Of a stretch of DNA of 64,000 nt, positions 16,294-26,723 are shown piece by piece. The translations under genes and the position numbers were made by a program. The notes under the pieces were generated by a model. The model searched no databases. It was not told where the DNA came from and saw only the letters and a list, made by a program, of their open reading frames with translations. Each line of letters starts with the position of its first letter. Positions within the stretch are counted from its first letter, which is position 1. Source of the DNA: Caulobacter segnis (lineage in GTDB: Bacteria; Pseudomonadota; Alphaproteobacteria; Caulobacterales; Caulobacteraceae). The stretch spans positions 1 through 64,000 of the forward strand of contig NZ_JARQWW010000007.1 of the NCBI RefSeq assembly GCF_029543125.1, in the 5' to 3' direction.

Positions 16294-17075
16294 TGGACGA
16301 CGCCTCCGCGCTCTATGTGGGAGAGGTGCGGCATCGCCGGACGCGGCCGCGCGAGCATGCCCTGCGCTATCGCGTGTTCATGCTGCTGCTTGACCTTGAT
16401 CGGGTCGATGGTCTGCTGGGACGCCTCAGGCTGCTTCGGCGCGGGCGGTTCGGGCTGATGAGCTTCAGCGCCGCCGACCACGGCGACCGCAGCGGCAGAC
16501 CCCTGCGCGAGCAGGTGGAGGCGAAGCTGGCGGCGGCGGGGACCGAGGCCGGCGGGCCGATCCGCCTGCTGACCATGCCGCGCATCCTGGGCTACGGTTT
16601 CAACCCGCTCAGCCTCTATTTCTGCCACCGGCCCGACGGCTCCCTGGCGGCCATCCTGTATGAGGTCAGCAACACCTTCGGCGAGCGGCACGACTACCTG
16701 ATCGCGACCCCGGAGGGCAGCGAGGAGGCTGTGCGCCAGAGTGCGCCCAAACGCTTCTACGTCTCGCCCTTCATGGACATGGACCTGTCCTACGCCTTCA
16801 CCGTCCAGCCGCCGGCCGACCGGACCGGCGTGACGATCACGGTTTCGGACGGGGAGGGACCTATGCTGACCGCGTCCTTCGCCGGGGATCGGCGGCCGCT
16901 GACTGACGGCCAGCTTCTGCGCGCCTGGCTCAGCCATCCGCTGCTGACCTTCAAGGTGATGGCCGGCATCCATTGGGAGGCGCTGAAAATCTGGCGCAAG
17001 GGCGTGGGCTTCCGCCATCGCCCGGCCTTGCCGCCGCATGGGGTGACAGTCGGCCAGCCGGGGGCGGCCGCATGA
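16293..17075 (+). CDS. DUF1365 family protein
   Basis: The protein has 260 residues; its ATG at 16293 shares one base with the preceding stop. The family signature is RHRRTRPREHALRYRVFMLLLDLD near the start, then PRILGYGFNPLSLYFCHRPDG (about residues 90-110) and EVSNTFGERHDYL. DUF1365 proteins have no proven activity. They recur between an FAD oxidoreductase and a CFA-synthase-like gene, so a role in acyl-chain modification is likely. No signal peptide is seen. It is translationally coupled on both sides, with ATGA into the lipocalin gene. Confidence 0.87.
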   Translation: MDDASALYVGEVRHRRTRPREHALRYRVFMLLLDLDRVDGLLGRLRLLRRGRFGLMSFSAADHGDRSGRPLREQVEAKLAAAGTEAGGPIRLLTMPRILGYGFNPLSLYFCHRPDGSLAAILYEVSNTFGERHDYLIATPEGSEEAVRQSAPKRFYVSPFMDMDLSYAFTVQPPADRTGVTITVSDGEGPMLTASFAGDRRPLTDGQLLRAWLSHPLLTFKVMAGIHWEALKIWRKGVGFRHRPALPPHGVTVGQPGAAA

Positions 17076-17584
17076 GAACGCTCGCCGCCATGATGGTCGC
17101 CTTCGCCTTGCCGGCGGCCGCCTTCGCCGCCGCGCCCGAGCCGCGCAAGCCCATCGAGATCGACCGCTTCATGGGCCGCTGGTACGAGATCGTCCGCACG
17201 CCCAATGACGGGCAAAAGAACTGCCACTCGGCCAGTCAGCTATGGTCCCAGCGGCCGGACGGGACCTTCGACATCGCCCAGACCTGCCGCAAGGGATCGC
17301 CGAGCGGGCCGTTGCGATTGGTGGAGACGCGGGCGCGCATTCTCGATCCCGGAACCAACGCCAAGTTCGAGGCCAGCTTCTTCGGCGGCCTGCTGCGGCG
17401 GAAGTACTGGGTCATCGACCGGTCGGACGATTACGGCTGGATGATCGCCAGCACCGCGGACGGGGACTTCGTCGCCCTGCTGTCGCGCCAGCCGACCATG
17501 CCCGACGGGCAGGTCCAGGCCCTGATCGCGCGGATGCGGAGCCTCGGCTTCGTGAAGAATCAACTGCTGATCGTGGCGCGCTAG
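17072..17584 (+). CDS. secreted lipocalin (Blc-like)
   Basis: The protein has 170 residues and overlaps the DUF1365 stop by four bases. A cleavable signal peptide (about 1-20, ending AFAAA) has no lipobox Cys, so the product should be a soluble periplasmic protein rather than an outer-membrane lipoprotein like E. coli Blc. The lipocalin motif is FMGRWYEIVRTPND (G-x-W). Later strands include KFEASFFGGLLRRKYWVID and the LLSRQPTMPD loop. Lipocalins bind fatty acids or lysophospholipids, which fits a carrier for the modified lipids made by the linked enzymes. Confidence 0.85.
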   Translation: MRTLAAMMVAFALPAAAFAAAPEPRKPIEIDRFMGRWYEIVRTPNDGQKNCHSASQLWSQRPDGTFDIAQTCRKGSPSGPLRLVETRARILDPGTNAKFEASFFGGLLRRKYWVIDRSDDYGWMIASTADGDFVALLSRQPTMPDGQVQALIARMRSLGFVKNQLLIVAR

Positions 17585-17641
17585 CCTTGGGCTCGCGGCA
17601 GGCCTAGGTTCGCCCTGAGTCCCCGTTGGAGAGTTTTGATC

Positions 17642-19297
17642 ATGCGTCTGCGCACCCTCGCCCTCACCACCGCCGCCGTTCTGTTCGGAGGCTTGGCGCA
17701 GGCGCAGACGGTCGATCCCGCCCGGATGTCGGAGATCACCAAGGCCCTGTCGTCCGATCCGTTCATGGGCCGCGCACCCGGCGGTCCGGGCGAAAAGCCG
17801 ACCATCGACTACCTCATCGCCCAGTTCAAAGCCGCGGGCATGGAGCCGGCGGGTGAGAACGGCGGCTGGACCCAGCGCGTGGCCCTGCTGCACACCTTCG
17901 CTCCCAAGGATGCGGCCATGTCCTTCGCCGTCGGCGGGCAGGCCATGCCCCTGCGGCAGGGCGAGGAGATCAGCGTCCTGTCCCTTCGCCCCACCGACCG
18001 CGTGACCATCGCCAAGGCGCCGATGGTGTTTGTCGGGTACGGCGTCTCGGCGCCGGAGCGCGGCTGGGACGACTACAAGGGCGTCGACCTGAAGGGGAAG
18101 GTCGCGGTCTTCCTGATCAATGACCCGGATTTCGAGGCGAAGGCTGGCGAGGACCCGATCGGCAAGTTCGGCGGCCAGGCGGCCACCTACTACGCCCGCT
18201 GGACCTACAAGCACGAGGAGGCCGCGCGTCGCGGCGCCATAGCCTCGATCATCATCCATGAGACGCCGGGCGCCGGTTACGGCTGGACCACGGCGGCGGC
18301 CAGCAACGGCGAGGGCTTCGATGTGGTCCGCGCCGACCCGGCCAAGGACAAGGTCCTGCTGCAGGCCTGGCTGAGCCGCGAGACCGGCGCTGATCTGCTG
18401 AAGCGCTCGGGCCAGGATCTGGAGGCGCTGAAGGTCGCCGCTCGCCGCAAGGACTTCCAGCCCGTGGTTCTGAAGGACGCCACCTTCTCGGCCGACTACG
18501 CCCTGAAGCATGAGCAGGTCGACAGCCAGAACGTGCTGGGCAAGATCACGGGCGCCAAGCGGCCCAACGAGTCGATCATGTACGCCGGCCATTGGGACGC
18601 CTACGGCATTGGCCCGGCCTCGGCCGACGGCAAGACCATTCGCCCCGGCGCTCTGGACGACGCCATCGGCCTGGCCGGGATGATCGAGATCGCCCGCCTG
18701 TTCAAGGCCGGCCCGGCGCCGGAGCGGACCGTGATGTTCGCGGCCTGGACCGCCGAAGAACGCGGCCTGCTGGGCAGCGAATACTACGGCGCGCACCCGA
18801 CCCTGCCGCTGGAGACCACAGCCGCCAACTACACCATGGACGTGCTGCAGACCGCCGGTCTGGCCAAGGACGTGGTGCTGATCGGCTACGGCCAGAACGA
18901 GCTGGAGGCCGACCTCGCCAAGGCCGCCGCGAAGCAGAACCGCGTGGTGACGCCGGACGCCAAGCCGGAGCGGGCGCTGTTCTATCGCGCCGATCACTTC
19001 TCGCTTGCCCGTCGGGGCGTGCCGGTCCTGCTGCTGATGGGCCTGGGCGGCGGCCATGACCTGGTCGAGGGCGGCCGCGCGGCCGGCGACGCCTGGGTCG
19101 CCGACTATACGGCCAAGTGCTACCACCAGACCTGCGACGCCTGGAGCCCGAACATGGACTTCCGGGGCGCGGCCCAGGACGCTCAACTGCTGTTCGAGAT
19201 GGGCCAGGACGTCGCCAACTCCAACCGCTGGCCCGACTGGAACGAGGGATCGGAATTCAAGCCGATCCGCGCCCAGTCCGCCGCCGCGCGAAAGTAG
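17642..19297 (+). CDS. secreted M28-family metallopeptidase with PA domain
   Basis: The start is ATG 17642; a TTG two codons earlier is rejected. The protein has 551 residues with a signal peptide (about 1-23). A PA domain (about 110-250) is inserted before the catalytic core. Di-zinc ligands of M28 are visible: His317 in AGHWDAYG, the bridging Asp in GALDDAIG, the Glu pair in AWTAEERGLLGSEYY, the Asp in NYTMDVLQ and the last His in CYHQTCDAW. Such enzymes are aminopeptidases or carboxypeptidases acting on peptides in the periplasm or outside. A TetR gene follows after 6 bp. Confidence 0.9.
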   Translation: MRLRTLALTTAAVLFGGLAQAQTVDPARMSEITKALSSDPFMGRAPGGPGEKPTIDYLIAQFKAAGMEPAGENGGWTQRVALLHTFAPKDAAMSFAVGGQAMPLRQGEEISVLSLRPTDRVTIAKAPMVFVGYGVSAPERGWDDYKGVDLKGKVAVFLINDPDFEAKAGEDPIGKFGGQAATYYARWTYKHEEAARRGAIASIIIHETPGAGYGWTTAAASNGEGFDVVRADPAKDKVLLQAWLSRETGADLLKRSGQDLEALKVAARRKDFQPVVLKDATFSADYALKHEQVDSQNVLGKITGAKRPNESIMYAGHWDAYGIGPASADGKTIRPGALDDAIGLAGMIEIARLFKAGPAPERTVMFAAWTAEERGLLGSEYYGAHPTLPLETTAANYTMDVLQTAGLAKDVVLIGYGQNELEADLAKAAAKQNRVVTPDAKPERALFYRADHFSLARRGVPVLLLMGLGGGHDLVEGGRAAGDAWVADYTAKCYHQTCDAWSPNMDFRGAAQDAQLLFEMGQDVANSNRWPDWNEGSEFKPIRAQSAAARK

Positions 19298-19303
19298 AAC
19301 CCG

Positions 19304-19918
19304 ATGACGGTGATGGAAGGCCTGCGGCTGGTCCCTCGGCAGGAGCGGGCGCGCCAGACATATGAGCGCTTGCTCGACGTTGCGGGCGAGCTGCTGGGCG
19401 AGGTGGGGATCGAACGCATCTCCACCAACATGATCTGCGCCCGCGCGGGCATGACCCCGCCGGCCCTCTATCGCTATTTCAAGGACAAGTACGGGATTCT
19501 GGAGGCGCTTGGCGCGCGGCTGATGACGCGCCAGAACGAGGTGCTGTTCGCCTGGCTCGACCGGCACGCGCCGAACGGGTGGGCGGGGCTGTCGGAGAAC
19601 ATCGAGGAGCTGATCCTCGCCAACGCCCAGGTCACCGCCAGTGAGCCCGGCGCGATCTGGATTTTGCGGGCCCTGCGCGCCGTGCCGCAGCTCGCCCATG
19701 TGCGGCTGGAATCGCACCGTCTGGTCAGCGACCGGATGGCGGACGTCTACGCCCCGCTGATGCCGCACCTGCCGCGCGACGTGATCTGGCGCCGGGTCCG
19801 CCTGTCGGTGGAGTTCGGCTTCAGCCTCGAGGAGATGATGGCCGAGGAAGACCGCATCCCGCCGGAAGCCGCCCTGGCCGAGGCCGCGAGATGGTTGCGG
19901 CGGGTTTTTGAGGACTGA
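19304..19918 (+). CDS. TetR-family transcriptional regulator
   Basis: The protein has 204 residues. The N-terminal helix-turn-helix spans about residues 15-60 (RQTYERLLDVAGELLGEVGIERIS ... MTPPALYRYFKDKYGILEAL), the standard TetR DNA-binding region ending in the YRYFxxK motif. The C-terminal helical half is a ligand-binding and dimerisation domain with no recognised specificity. It starts 6 bp after the M28 peptidase gene and is probably co-transcribed with it. It ends in intergenic repeat copy 3. An alternative start three codons in (ATG 19313) is possible. Confidence 0.85.
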   Translation: MTVMEGLRLVPRQERARQTYERLLDVAGELLGEVGIERISTNMICARAGMTPPALYRYFKDKYGILEALGARLMTRQNEVLFAWLDRHAPNGWAGLSENIEELILANAQVTASEPGAIWILRALRAVPQLAHVRLESHRLVSDRMADVYAPLMPHLPRDVIWRRVRLSVEFGFSLEEMMAEEDRIPPEAALAEAARWLRRVFED

Positions 19919-19920
19919 TC

Positions 19921-20066
19921 CCTTCTCCTCCCCCGCAAAGCGGGGGAGGAGGACCACGAAGTGGTGGAGGGGGCGAGACTGGGCTCAGAGCGCGCGGACG
20001 CCCCCTCCGTCTCGTCGCTGACGCGCCGATCCACCTCTCGCGTACGCTTCGCTACAGGGGAGGAAA
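19921..20066. repeat. Caulobacter-type GC-rich intergenic repeat, copy 3
   Basis: It is about 146 bp. It starts with the hairpin CTCCCCCGCAAAGCGGGGGAG, then GAAGTGGTGGAGGGGG and GACTGGGCTC as in copy 1, and ends with GCTACAGGGGAGG. It lies between the convergent TetR and diheme cytochrome genes. Its right end runs into the cytochrome gene, so the repeat supplies that protein's last residues and its stop codon. Confidence 0.75.
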
Positions 20067-21152
20067 GTGTGTCTTCATCCCCGCGATATACGCCCGCACC
20101 AGCTCCACCCCCTCGCGGTGGGTCACGCTGCGGCCCAGTTCGGGCATCATGACCCCGGGCTCCTTGGACGCCATGCGGTAGGCCAGGATCGAGGCGTCGG
20201 GATCGCCTGGCTTGATCGACACCGCCAAGCCGCCCGCGCCGCGTCCGGCCGCCACCGGGTTCTTGCCGACGCCCAGGTGGTTGGCGCGCGTCTCCTCCAG
20301 ATCCAGGAACAGCCCGCTGTTGGACGCCATGCCGCGCGGGTTGTGGCAGTGGGCGCAATTGGCGTCGAGATAGGCCCGCGCCCGCGCTTCCAGCGGCGCC
20401 TTGGGATCGGCCCAGCGGGCGGTGGTCGGGATGCGGGCCGGCGGCGGCGCGCCCTCCAGCAGGCCGATCTTCGTCCATCGGGTGATCTGGTTCGCCTTGT
20501 CTCCGTTGTCTCTGAAATCACCCTTGGCGCTGTAGTCGAATTCTCTGTTGAGATTCCGCGCCTTGGGGCCGATCGGGGCCACCTGTTTATCCAGCGAATG
20601 ACATTCCTTGCACTGGTTGGTGTTAGGCACGGCGTAGTCCACGGTATGAGTCTGGCCGTGGACGTCGATGAAGCTGATGTCCATGCGCGCCCCGGCGCGC
20701 TTCAAAGTCGCCTTGGTCTGCTCGGCGTTCCACACATAGGTCTGGGCGACCCAGCCGTTCGCCTTGCGGATCAGCAGGCGCGTCTCGACGAAGCGGACGT
20801 TCTCGTTGGGGCGGCGGAAGTCGGCCGGATAGGCGAAGGTCTTGATCAGGGTGGAGCCGACGGGGAAGTCGAGCGCGCCCTTTTCGACGTAGCGAACCTT
20901 CTGTCCAGGCGGCACGAAGACGTAGCGCAGCTTCTCGGCATAGTCGCTGAACAGCGGCGTGTTCAAGTCGTAGGGAACGACGCCCGCCGCCGGATGGCGC
21001 GCGCCGGCGTCCTTGAAAAGGCCATAGGCGTCAAGCGTTTGCGCCGGAGTCTCGGTCAGCAGCAGGTCGGCGGCGACGGGAGCGGGCGGGCTCGCCGCCG
21101 TCAGGGCCAAAAGGCCGACGGCGGCGACCGCGAGGACGCGCAGGAGGCTCAC
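20052..21152 (-). CDS. diheme c-type cytochrome of the SO2930/HNE_0200 family
   Basis: The protein has 366 residues from a GTG at 21152 that overlaps the upstream stop (GTGA). A signal peptide (about 1-27) exports it. Two heme-c motifs are present: CKECH (about residue 170) and CAHCH (about 270), the second in YLDANCAHCHNPRG. The conserved VPYDLNTPLFSDYAEKLRYV opening identifies the TIGR03806-type family. Members are found next to the beta-helix family encoded just upstream. The electron-transfer partner and substrate are not known. The C-terminal six residues (MKTHFPPL region) run into an intergenic repeat. Confidence 0.88.
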   Translation of the reverse strand: MSLLRVLAVAAVGLLALTAASPPAPVAADLLLTETPAQTLDAYGLFKDAGARHPAAGVVPYDLNTPLFSDYAEKLRYVFVPPGQKVRYVEKGALDFPVGSTLIKTFAYPADFRRPNENVRFVETRLLIRKANGWVAQTYVWNAEQTKATLKRAGARMDISFIDVHGQTHTVDYAVPNTNQCKECHSLDKQVAPIGPKARNLNREFDYSAKGDFRDNGDKANQITRWTKIGLLEGAPPPARIPTTARWADPKAPLEARARAYLDANCAHCHNPRGMASNSGLFLDLEETRANHLGVGKNPVAAGRGAGGLAVSIKPGDPDASILAYRMASKEPGVMMPELGRSVTHREGVELVRAYIAGMKTHFPPL

Positions 21153-22372
21153 GAGGCGAGCTTGGCCTGTTTCGCCGGCAGCACGACCGTCGCCGGCTCG
21201 GCGATGGCGCCGCCGGCCTGGACCGTAGGCTCGACCCCCGGCTTGGCGGTGTCCATGGCCGCCGGGGCGGCGAGGTTGAGGTTCAGCACCGGCCCGTCGG
21301 TCAGGCGCATGTTGGCCGGGATCGACACCTTCTGCGCCCCCTTGGAATAGCTCGTCACCCCGTCCCACAGGATCGGCGGGATCACCCCGCCCACCGCCTG
21401 GGCCAGCTCGGCGCCGCCCGGAAACTGGGGAGAGAACCCGTTCTTGCCGATCTTGTTGTCCCGCACCACCACCTCGCGGGGCAGGGGATTATAATCGGCG
21501 TCGTCATACTCTTTCTGGAACGCCACCAGCATGACCGCGGCGGTCTGGTTGTCGTCGATCTCGTTGCCGTAAACGTGAACATTCCGGTTCGCCATGACCA
21601 TGACCCCGGTGCCCGTCGGCACAGAGGCGACGATGTTCCCCTCGGGCGCGAAGTTGGCGGTGTCGTTTTTCACCACCTTGTTGCGGAAGACGCGGACCGA
21701 GTGGCCGTCCTTCTGCGGCAGGCTGGGCATGTCGAAGACCAGGATGCCGCCGGCGTTGCGGGTCGCCAGATTGTCGAAAACGTCGGCGTTCCAGCAGTTC
21801 TCGATCTCGATGCCGGCGACGTTGAACTCCGCCGTGCTGTTCTTGACGATGATGTTCTTGGACTGGCCCACATAGATGCCGGCGTCGGAGGCGCCGCGCA
21901 CCACGGCGCGGTCGACCAGGACGTTGGTGGAGCTGACCGGATAGACGCCGTAGGCGCCGTTGCTTTCCTTAGGCCCGCCGGTCCATTCAACGCGAACATT
22001 GAGGAAGCTGATCTGGTCGACGCCCTTGGCCTTCAGCCCGTCGCCCTTGGAATCTTCAACCGCCAGGTCGCGGACCGTGACCTTGTCGGAGGTGATCAGC
22101 AGGCCTTCGCCCGCGCCCTTCTGCCCCGCGAAGGACAGGACCGTCTTGTCAGGACCCGCCCCGCGCACCGTCACATTGTCGATGTCCAGCGACAGGCCGT
22201 CGGTGAAGACGAACTTGCCGGCCGCCAGCTCCACCACGTCGCCCGGCTTGGCGTCGAGCAGGGCGGTCTGGACTTTCTCCTGGGCGTCGCCGTCCGGCGT
22301 GACCTTGATGACCGCCGCATTGGCGGCCCCGGCGATCGCCCACAGGCTGACCGCCACCATAAGATTTCTCAT
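21149..22372 (-). CDS. secreted parallel beta-helix protein (TIGR03805-like)
   Basis: The protein has 407 residues from ATG 22372 behind GGGAGGCAGG; 24 upstream codons are rejected because the signal peptide (about 1-20, ANA) begins here. The body is a right-handed beta-helix. Short strand repeats such as VTVRDLAVEDS, DQISFLNVRVEW, TNVLVDRAVVRGA, KNIIVKNSTAEFN and NRNVHVYGNEIDDN follow one another, as in pectate-lyase and NosD folds. The family is typically paired with the diheme cytochrome, and here the two genes overlap. The role is unknown; polysaccharide binding or cleavage is possible. The C-terminal tail is low-complexity Ala/Pro. Confidence 0.87.
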   Translation of the reverse strand: MRNLMVAVSLWAIAGAANAAVIKVTPDGDAQEKVQTALLDAKPGDVVELAAGKFVFTDGLSLDIDNVTVRGAGPDKTVLSFAGQKGAGEGLLITSDKVTVRDLAVEDSKGDGLKAKGVDQISFLNVRVEWTGGPKESNGAYGVYPVSSTNVLVDRAVVRGASDAGIYVGQSKNIIVKNSTAEFNVAGIEIENCWNADVFDNLATRNAGGILVFDMPSLPQKDGHSVRVFRNKVVKNDTANFAPEGNIVASVPTGTGVMVMANRNVHVYGNEIDDNQTAAVMLVAFQKEYDDADYNPLPREVVVRDNKIGKNGFSPQFPGGAELAQAVGGVIPPILWDGVTSYSKGAQKVSIPANMRLTDGPVLNLNLAAPAAMDTAKPGVEPTVQAGGAIAEPATVVLPAKQAKLAS

Positions 22373-22609
22373 GACCCTGCCTCCCACGGCTTTTCTTACG
22401 TCGCTGGCGTCGAGGCCATGCGTACTGACGTCATGGGATAGCAATGATTATTGAAATGCAATGGGCCGGTGCCGAAGAAGCCGCCAACTAGGGTTTTCGG
22501 CGGTCAGTCAGGGAAAAGGGGTTGCCCCGACGGCGCCGGGCGGCGATGGAACCGCAACAGCCGGCGCAGACCGGTCTAGAAGAAACCGGCGCAGCCAGAC
22601 AGGGCGACG

Positions 22610-24886
<2,277 letters not shown>

Positions 24887-24961
24887 CCTTTGCCTTGACC
24901 GGCGCGTGCGGGCATGCGTGCCTGCATGTGGCCGTGTGCCGGGCTAGGGAAGTAAGCGGAC

Positions 24962-26617
24962 GTGCGTAAGACCAGGATCAAGCCGGCGCCGACGGTTCGG
25001 CGCCGATTGCTGCTGATGGCGGTCAGCCTGATCGCTCCGGCGCTGGTCTTCATGGGTCTGCTGGTCCAGACCGAATACGACAACAGCCGTCGCCGCTTTG
25101 AAGAGCAGCTCGTGGCCATGACCCGGGCCCTGGCGGTCGCCACCGACCGTCAGATCGCCCAGGGCACGGCGACTCTGCAGGCCCTGGCGGTGTCGCCCGC
25201 CCTGGCCGAGGGAGACTTCCCCGCCTTCGCCCGCCAGGCCCGGGCGGCCACGGCGCAACGCGACGGCTGGATCGTCCTGATGGACGAGCAGCGGCAGGTC
25301 GTGAACACCCATGCGCCCCCGGGGACGCCGCTTCCCATGGTCGGCATTCCGGAGCGGGGATTGCCGGCGCTGCAGTCCGGCCGGACGCTGGTGTCGAACC
25401 TCTATATCGGGCCTGTGGCCGACCGGCCCATCATCGTCATCGCCCTGCCCGTGCGGGTGAAAGGCAAGCTGTACGCCCTGGGCTACGTGCAGGAGCCGCG
25501 GGCCTTCCAGTCCATCTTCAACGCCCAGAAGCTGCCCGCCAGCTGGACGGGCACCATCGTCGACCGCGAGGCGGCGGTGGTGGCGCGCTCCAAGGAGGCT
25601 GACAAGTATCTGGGCCGGCACGCCAGCCGCGACATGCGGACCGCCATGAAGAAGGCGGAGCAGGGCGTCATCCAGAGCAAGACCTTGGACGGCACCCCGA
25701 CCCTGTCGAGCTTCGCACGCTCGCCGGCCTATGGCTGGGCGTTCATCGTCGGCGTTCCCCGGGCGGAGCTGGAGGGGACGATCTTCAAGTCCCTGGCCCT
25801 GTTGTCGGCGGCGTTCCTGACCCTGCTGGCCCTGGGCGTCACGGCGGCGATCATGGTGTCCCGCCGCATCTCGCGGGAGGTGGTCAGCCTGATGGGCGAC
25901 GCCGCCGCCATCGGGCGCGGCGGCGTGGTGCAGGAGCGTCCCCGCGACCTCTTCGAGACCGCTGAGGTGCGCGGCGCTCTGCGGGAGGTCTCTCAGGCCC
26001 TGGCGGAACGGGAGAATGAGCGGCAGGCTGCCGACAATCGCCAGCAGCTGATGATCAACGAGCTGAACCATCGGGTGAAGAACACCCTGGCCACCGTGCA
26101 GTCGCTGGCCTGGCAGAGCCTGGGCCGCAAGCATGACCGGGCGCTGTTTGACGCCTTCGCCGACCGTCTGGCCGCCCTGTCGCGGGCTCATGATCTGCTG
26201 ACCCGGCGGGTGTGGGAGAACGCCGAGCTTGAGGATGTGATCACCCAGACCCTGGAGCCCTACGGCTCCCGCGCTCGCGGCGAGGGGCCGGAGGTTCACC
26301 TGGCGCCGAATGCGGCGGTGACCCTGAGCATGGTGTTGCATGAACTGGCCACCAACGCTGCCAAGTACGGCGCCCTGAGCAGCCATGACGGCGTCGTCGA
26401 GGTGCGATGGTCGGTGGAGGGCGGGCGCTTGAAGATCCTGTGGCGCGAGCGGGGCGGTCCCGTGGTTCAGAAACCTGCTGGAACGGGCTTCGGATCGCGC
26501 CTGATCGAGTCCAGCATCCTGCGCGAGTTCGGGGGCGAGACGTTCGCCGAGTACAGCCCGAAAGGCCTTGAGCGCGTGATGATCCTGCCGCTGTCCGACC
26601 GGGTGTCGCTGGGCTGA
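24962..26617 (+). CDS. HWE/HisKA_2-family membrane sensor histidine kinase
   Basis: A GTG start at 24962 follows AGGGAAG, giving 551 residues. A membrane helix (about 20-37) and a second (about 278-300) bracket a periplasmic double-Cache-like domain (about 40-275). The kinase core opens with NELNHRVKNTLATVQSLAWQ, in which His370 is the phospho-acceptor. The N-box is HELATNAAKYGALS, and WRERGGP gives the W-x-E motif that names the HWE class. Kinases of this class often feed the alphaproteobacterial general stress response or are light- or redox-sensing, but no PhyR/NepR partner lies here. The signal is unknown; Cache domains bind small metabolites. Confidence 0.9.
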   Translation: MRKTRIKPAPTVRRRLLLMAVSLIAPALVFMGLLVQTEYDNSRRRFEEQLVAMTRALAVATDRQIAQGTATLQALAVSPALAEGDFPAFARQARAATAQRDGWIVLMDEQRQVVNTHAPPGTPLPMVGIPERGLPALQSGRTLVSNLYIGPVADRPIIVIALPVRVKGKLYALGYVQEPRAFQSIFNAQKLPASWTGTIVDREAAVVARSKEADKYLGRHASRDMRTAMKKAEQGVIQSKTLDGTPTLSSFARSPAYGWAFIVGVPRAELEGTIFKSLALLSAAFLTLLALGVTAAIMVSRRISREVVSLMGDAAAIGRGGVVQERPRDLFETAEVRGALREVSQALAERENERQAADNRQQLMINELNHRVKNTLATVQSLAWQSLGRKHDRALFDAFADRLAALSRAHDLLTRRVWENAELEDVITQTLEPYGSRARGEGPEVHLAPNAAVTLSMVLHELATNAAKYGALSSHDGVVEVRWSVEGGRLKILWRERGGPVVQKPAGTGFGSRLIESSILREFGGETFAEYSPKGLERVMILPLSDRVSLG

Positions 26618-26671
26618 TCTCGTCGATCCGCGTTTTATTCACCGCGCCGTCGCAATCCGACTCCACAAGCT

Positions 26672-26682
26672 CCGTATACGAT
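26672..26682 (-). promoter_or_regulatory. putative GntR operator upstream of the S9 peptidase
   Basis: CCGTATACGAT (plus strand) reads ATCGTATACGG on the minus strand, the same 11 bases as at 39340-39350. The central CGTATACG palindrome resembles GTATAC cores of FCD-type GntR operators. It lies 42 nt before the peptidase ATG, where a bound repressor could block the promoter. Confidence 0.45.
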
Positions 26683-26723
26683 CTAGTCTCCGCCGCCTGT
26701 TCACCCAGGGGGAGTACGCTCTA

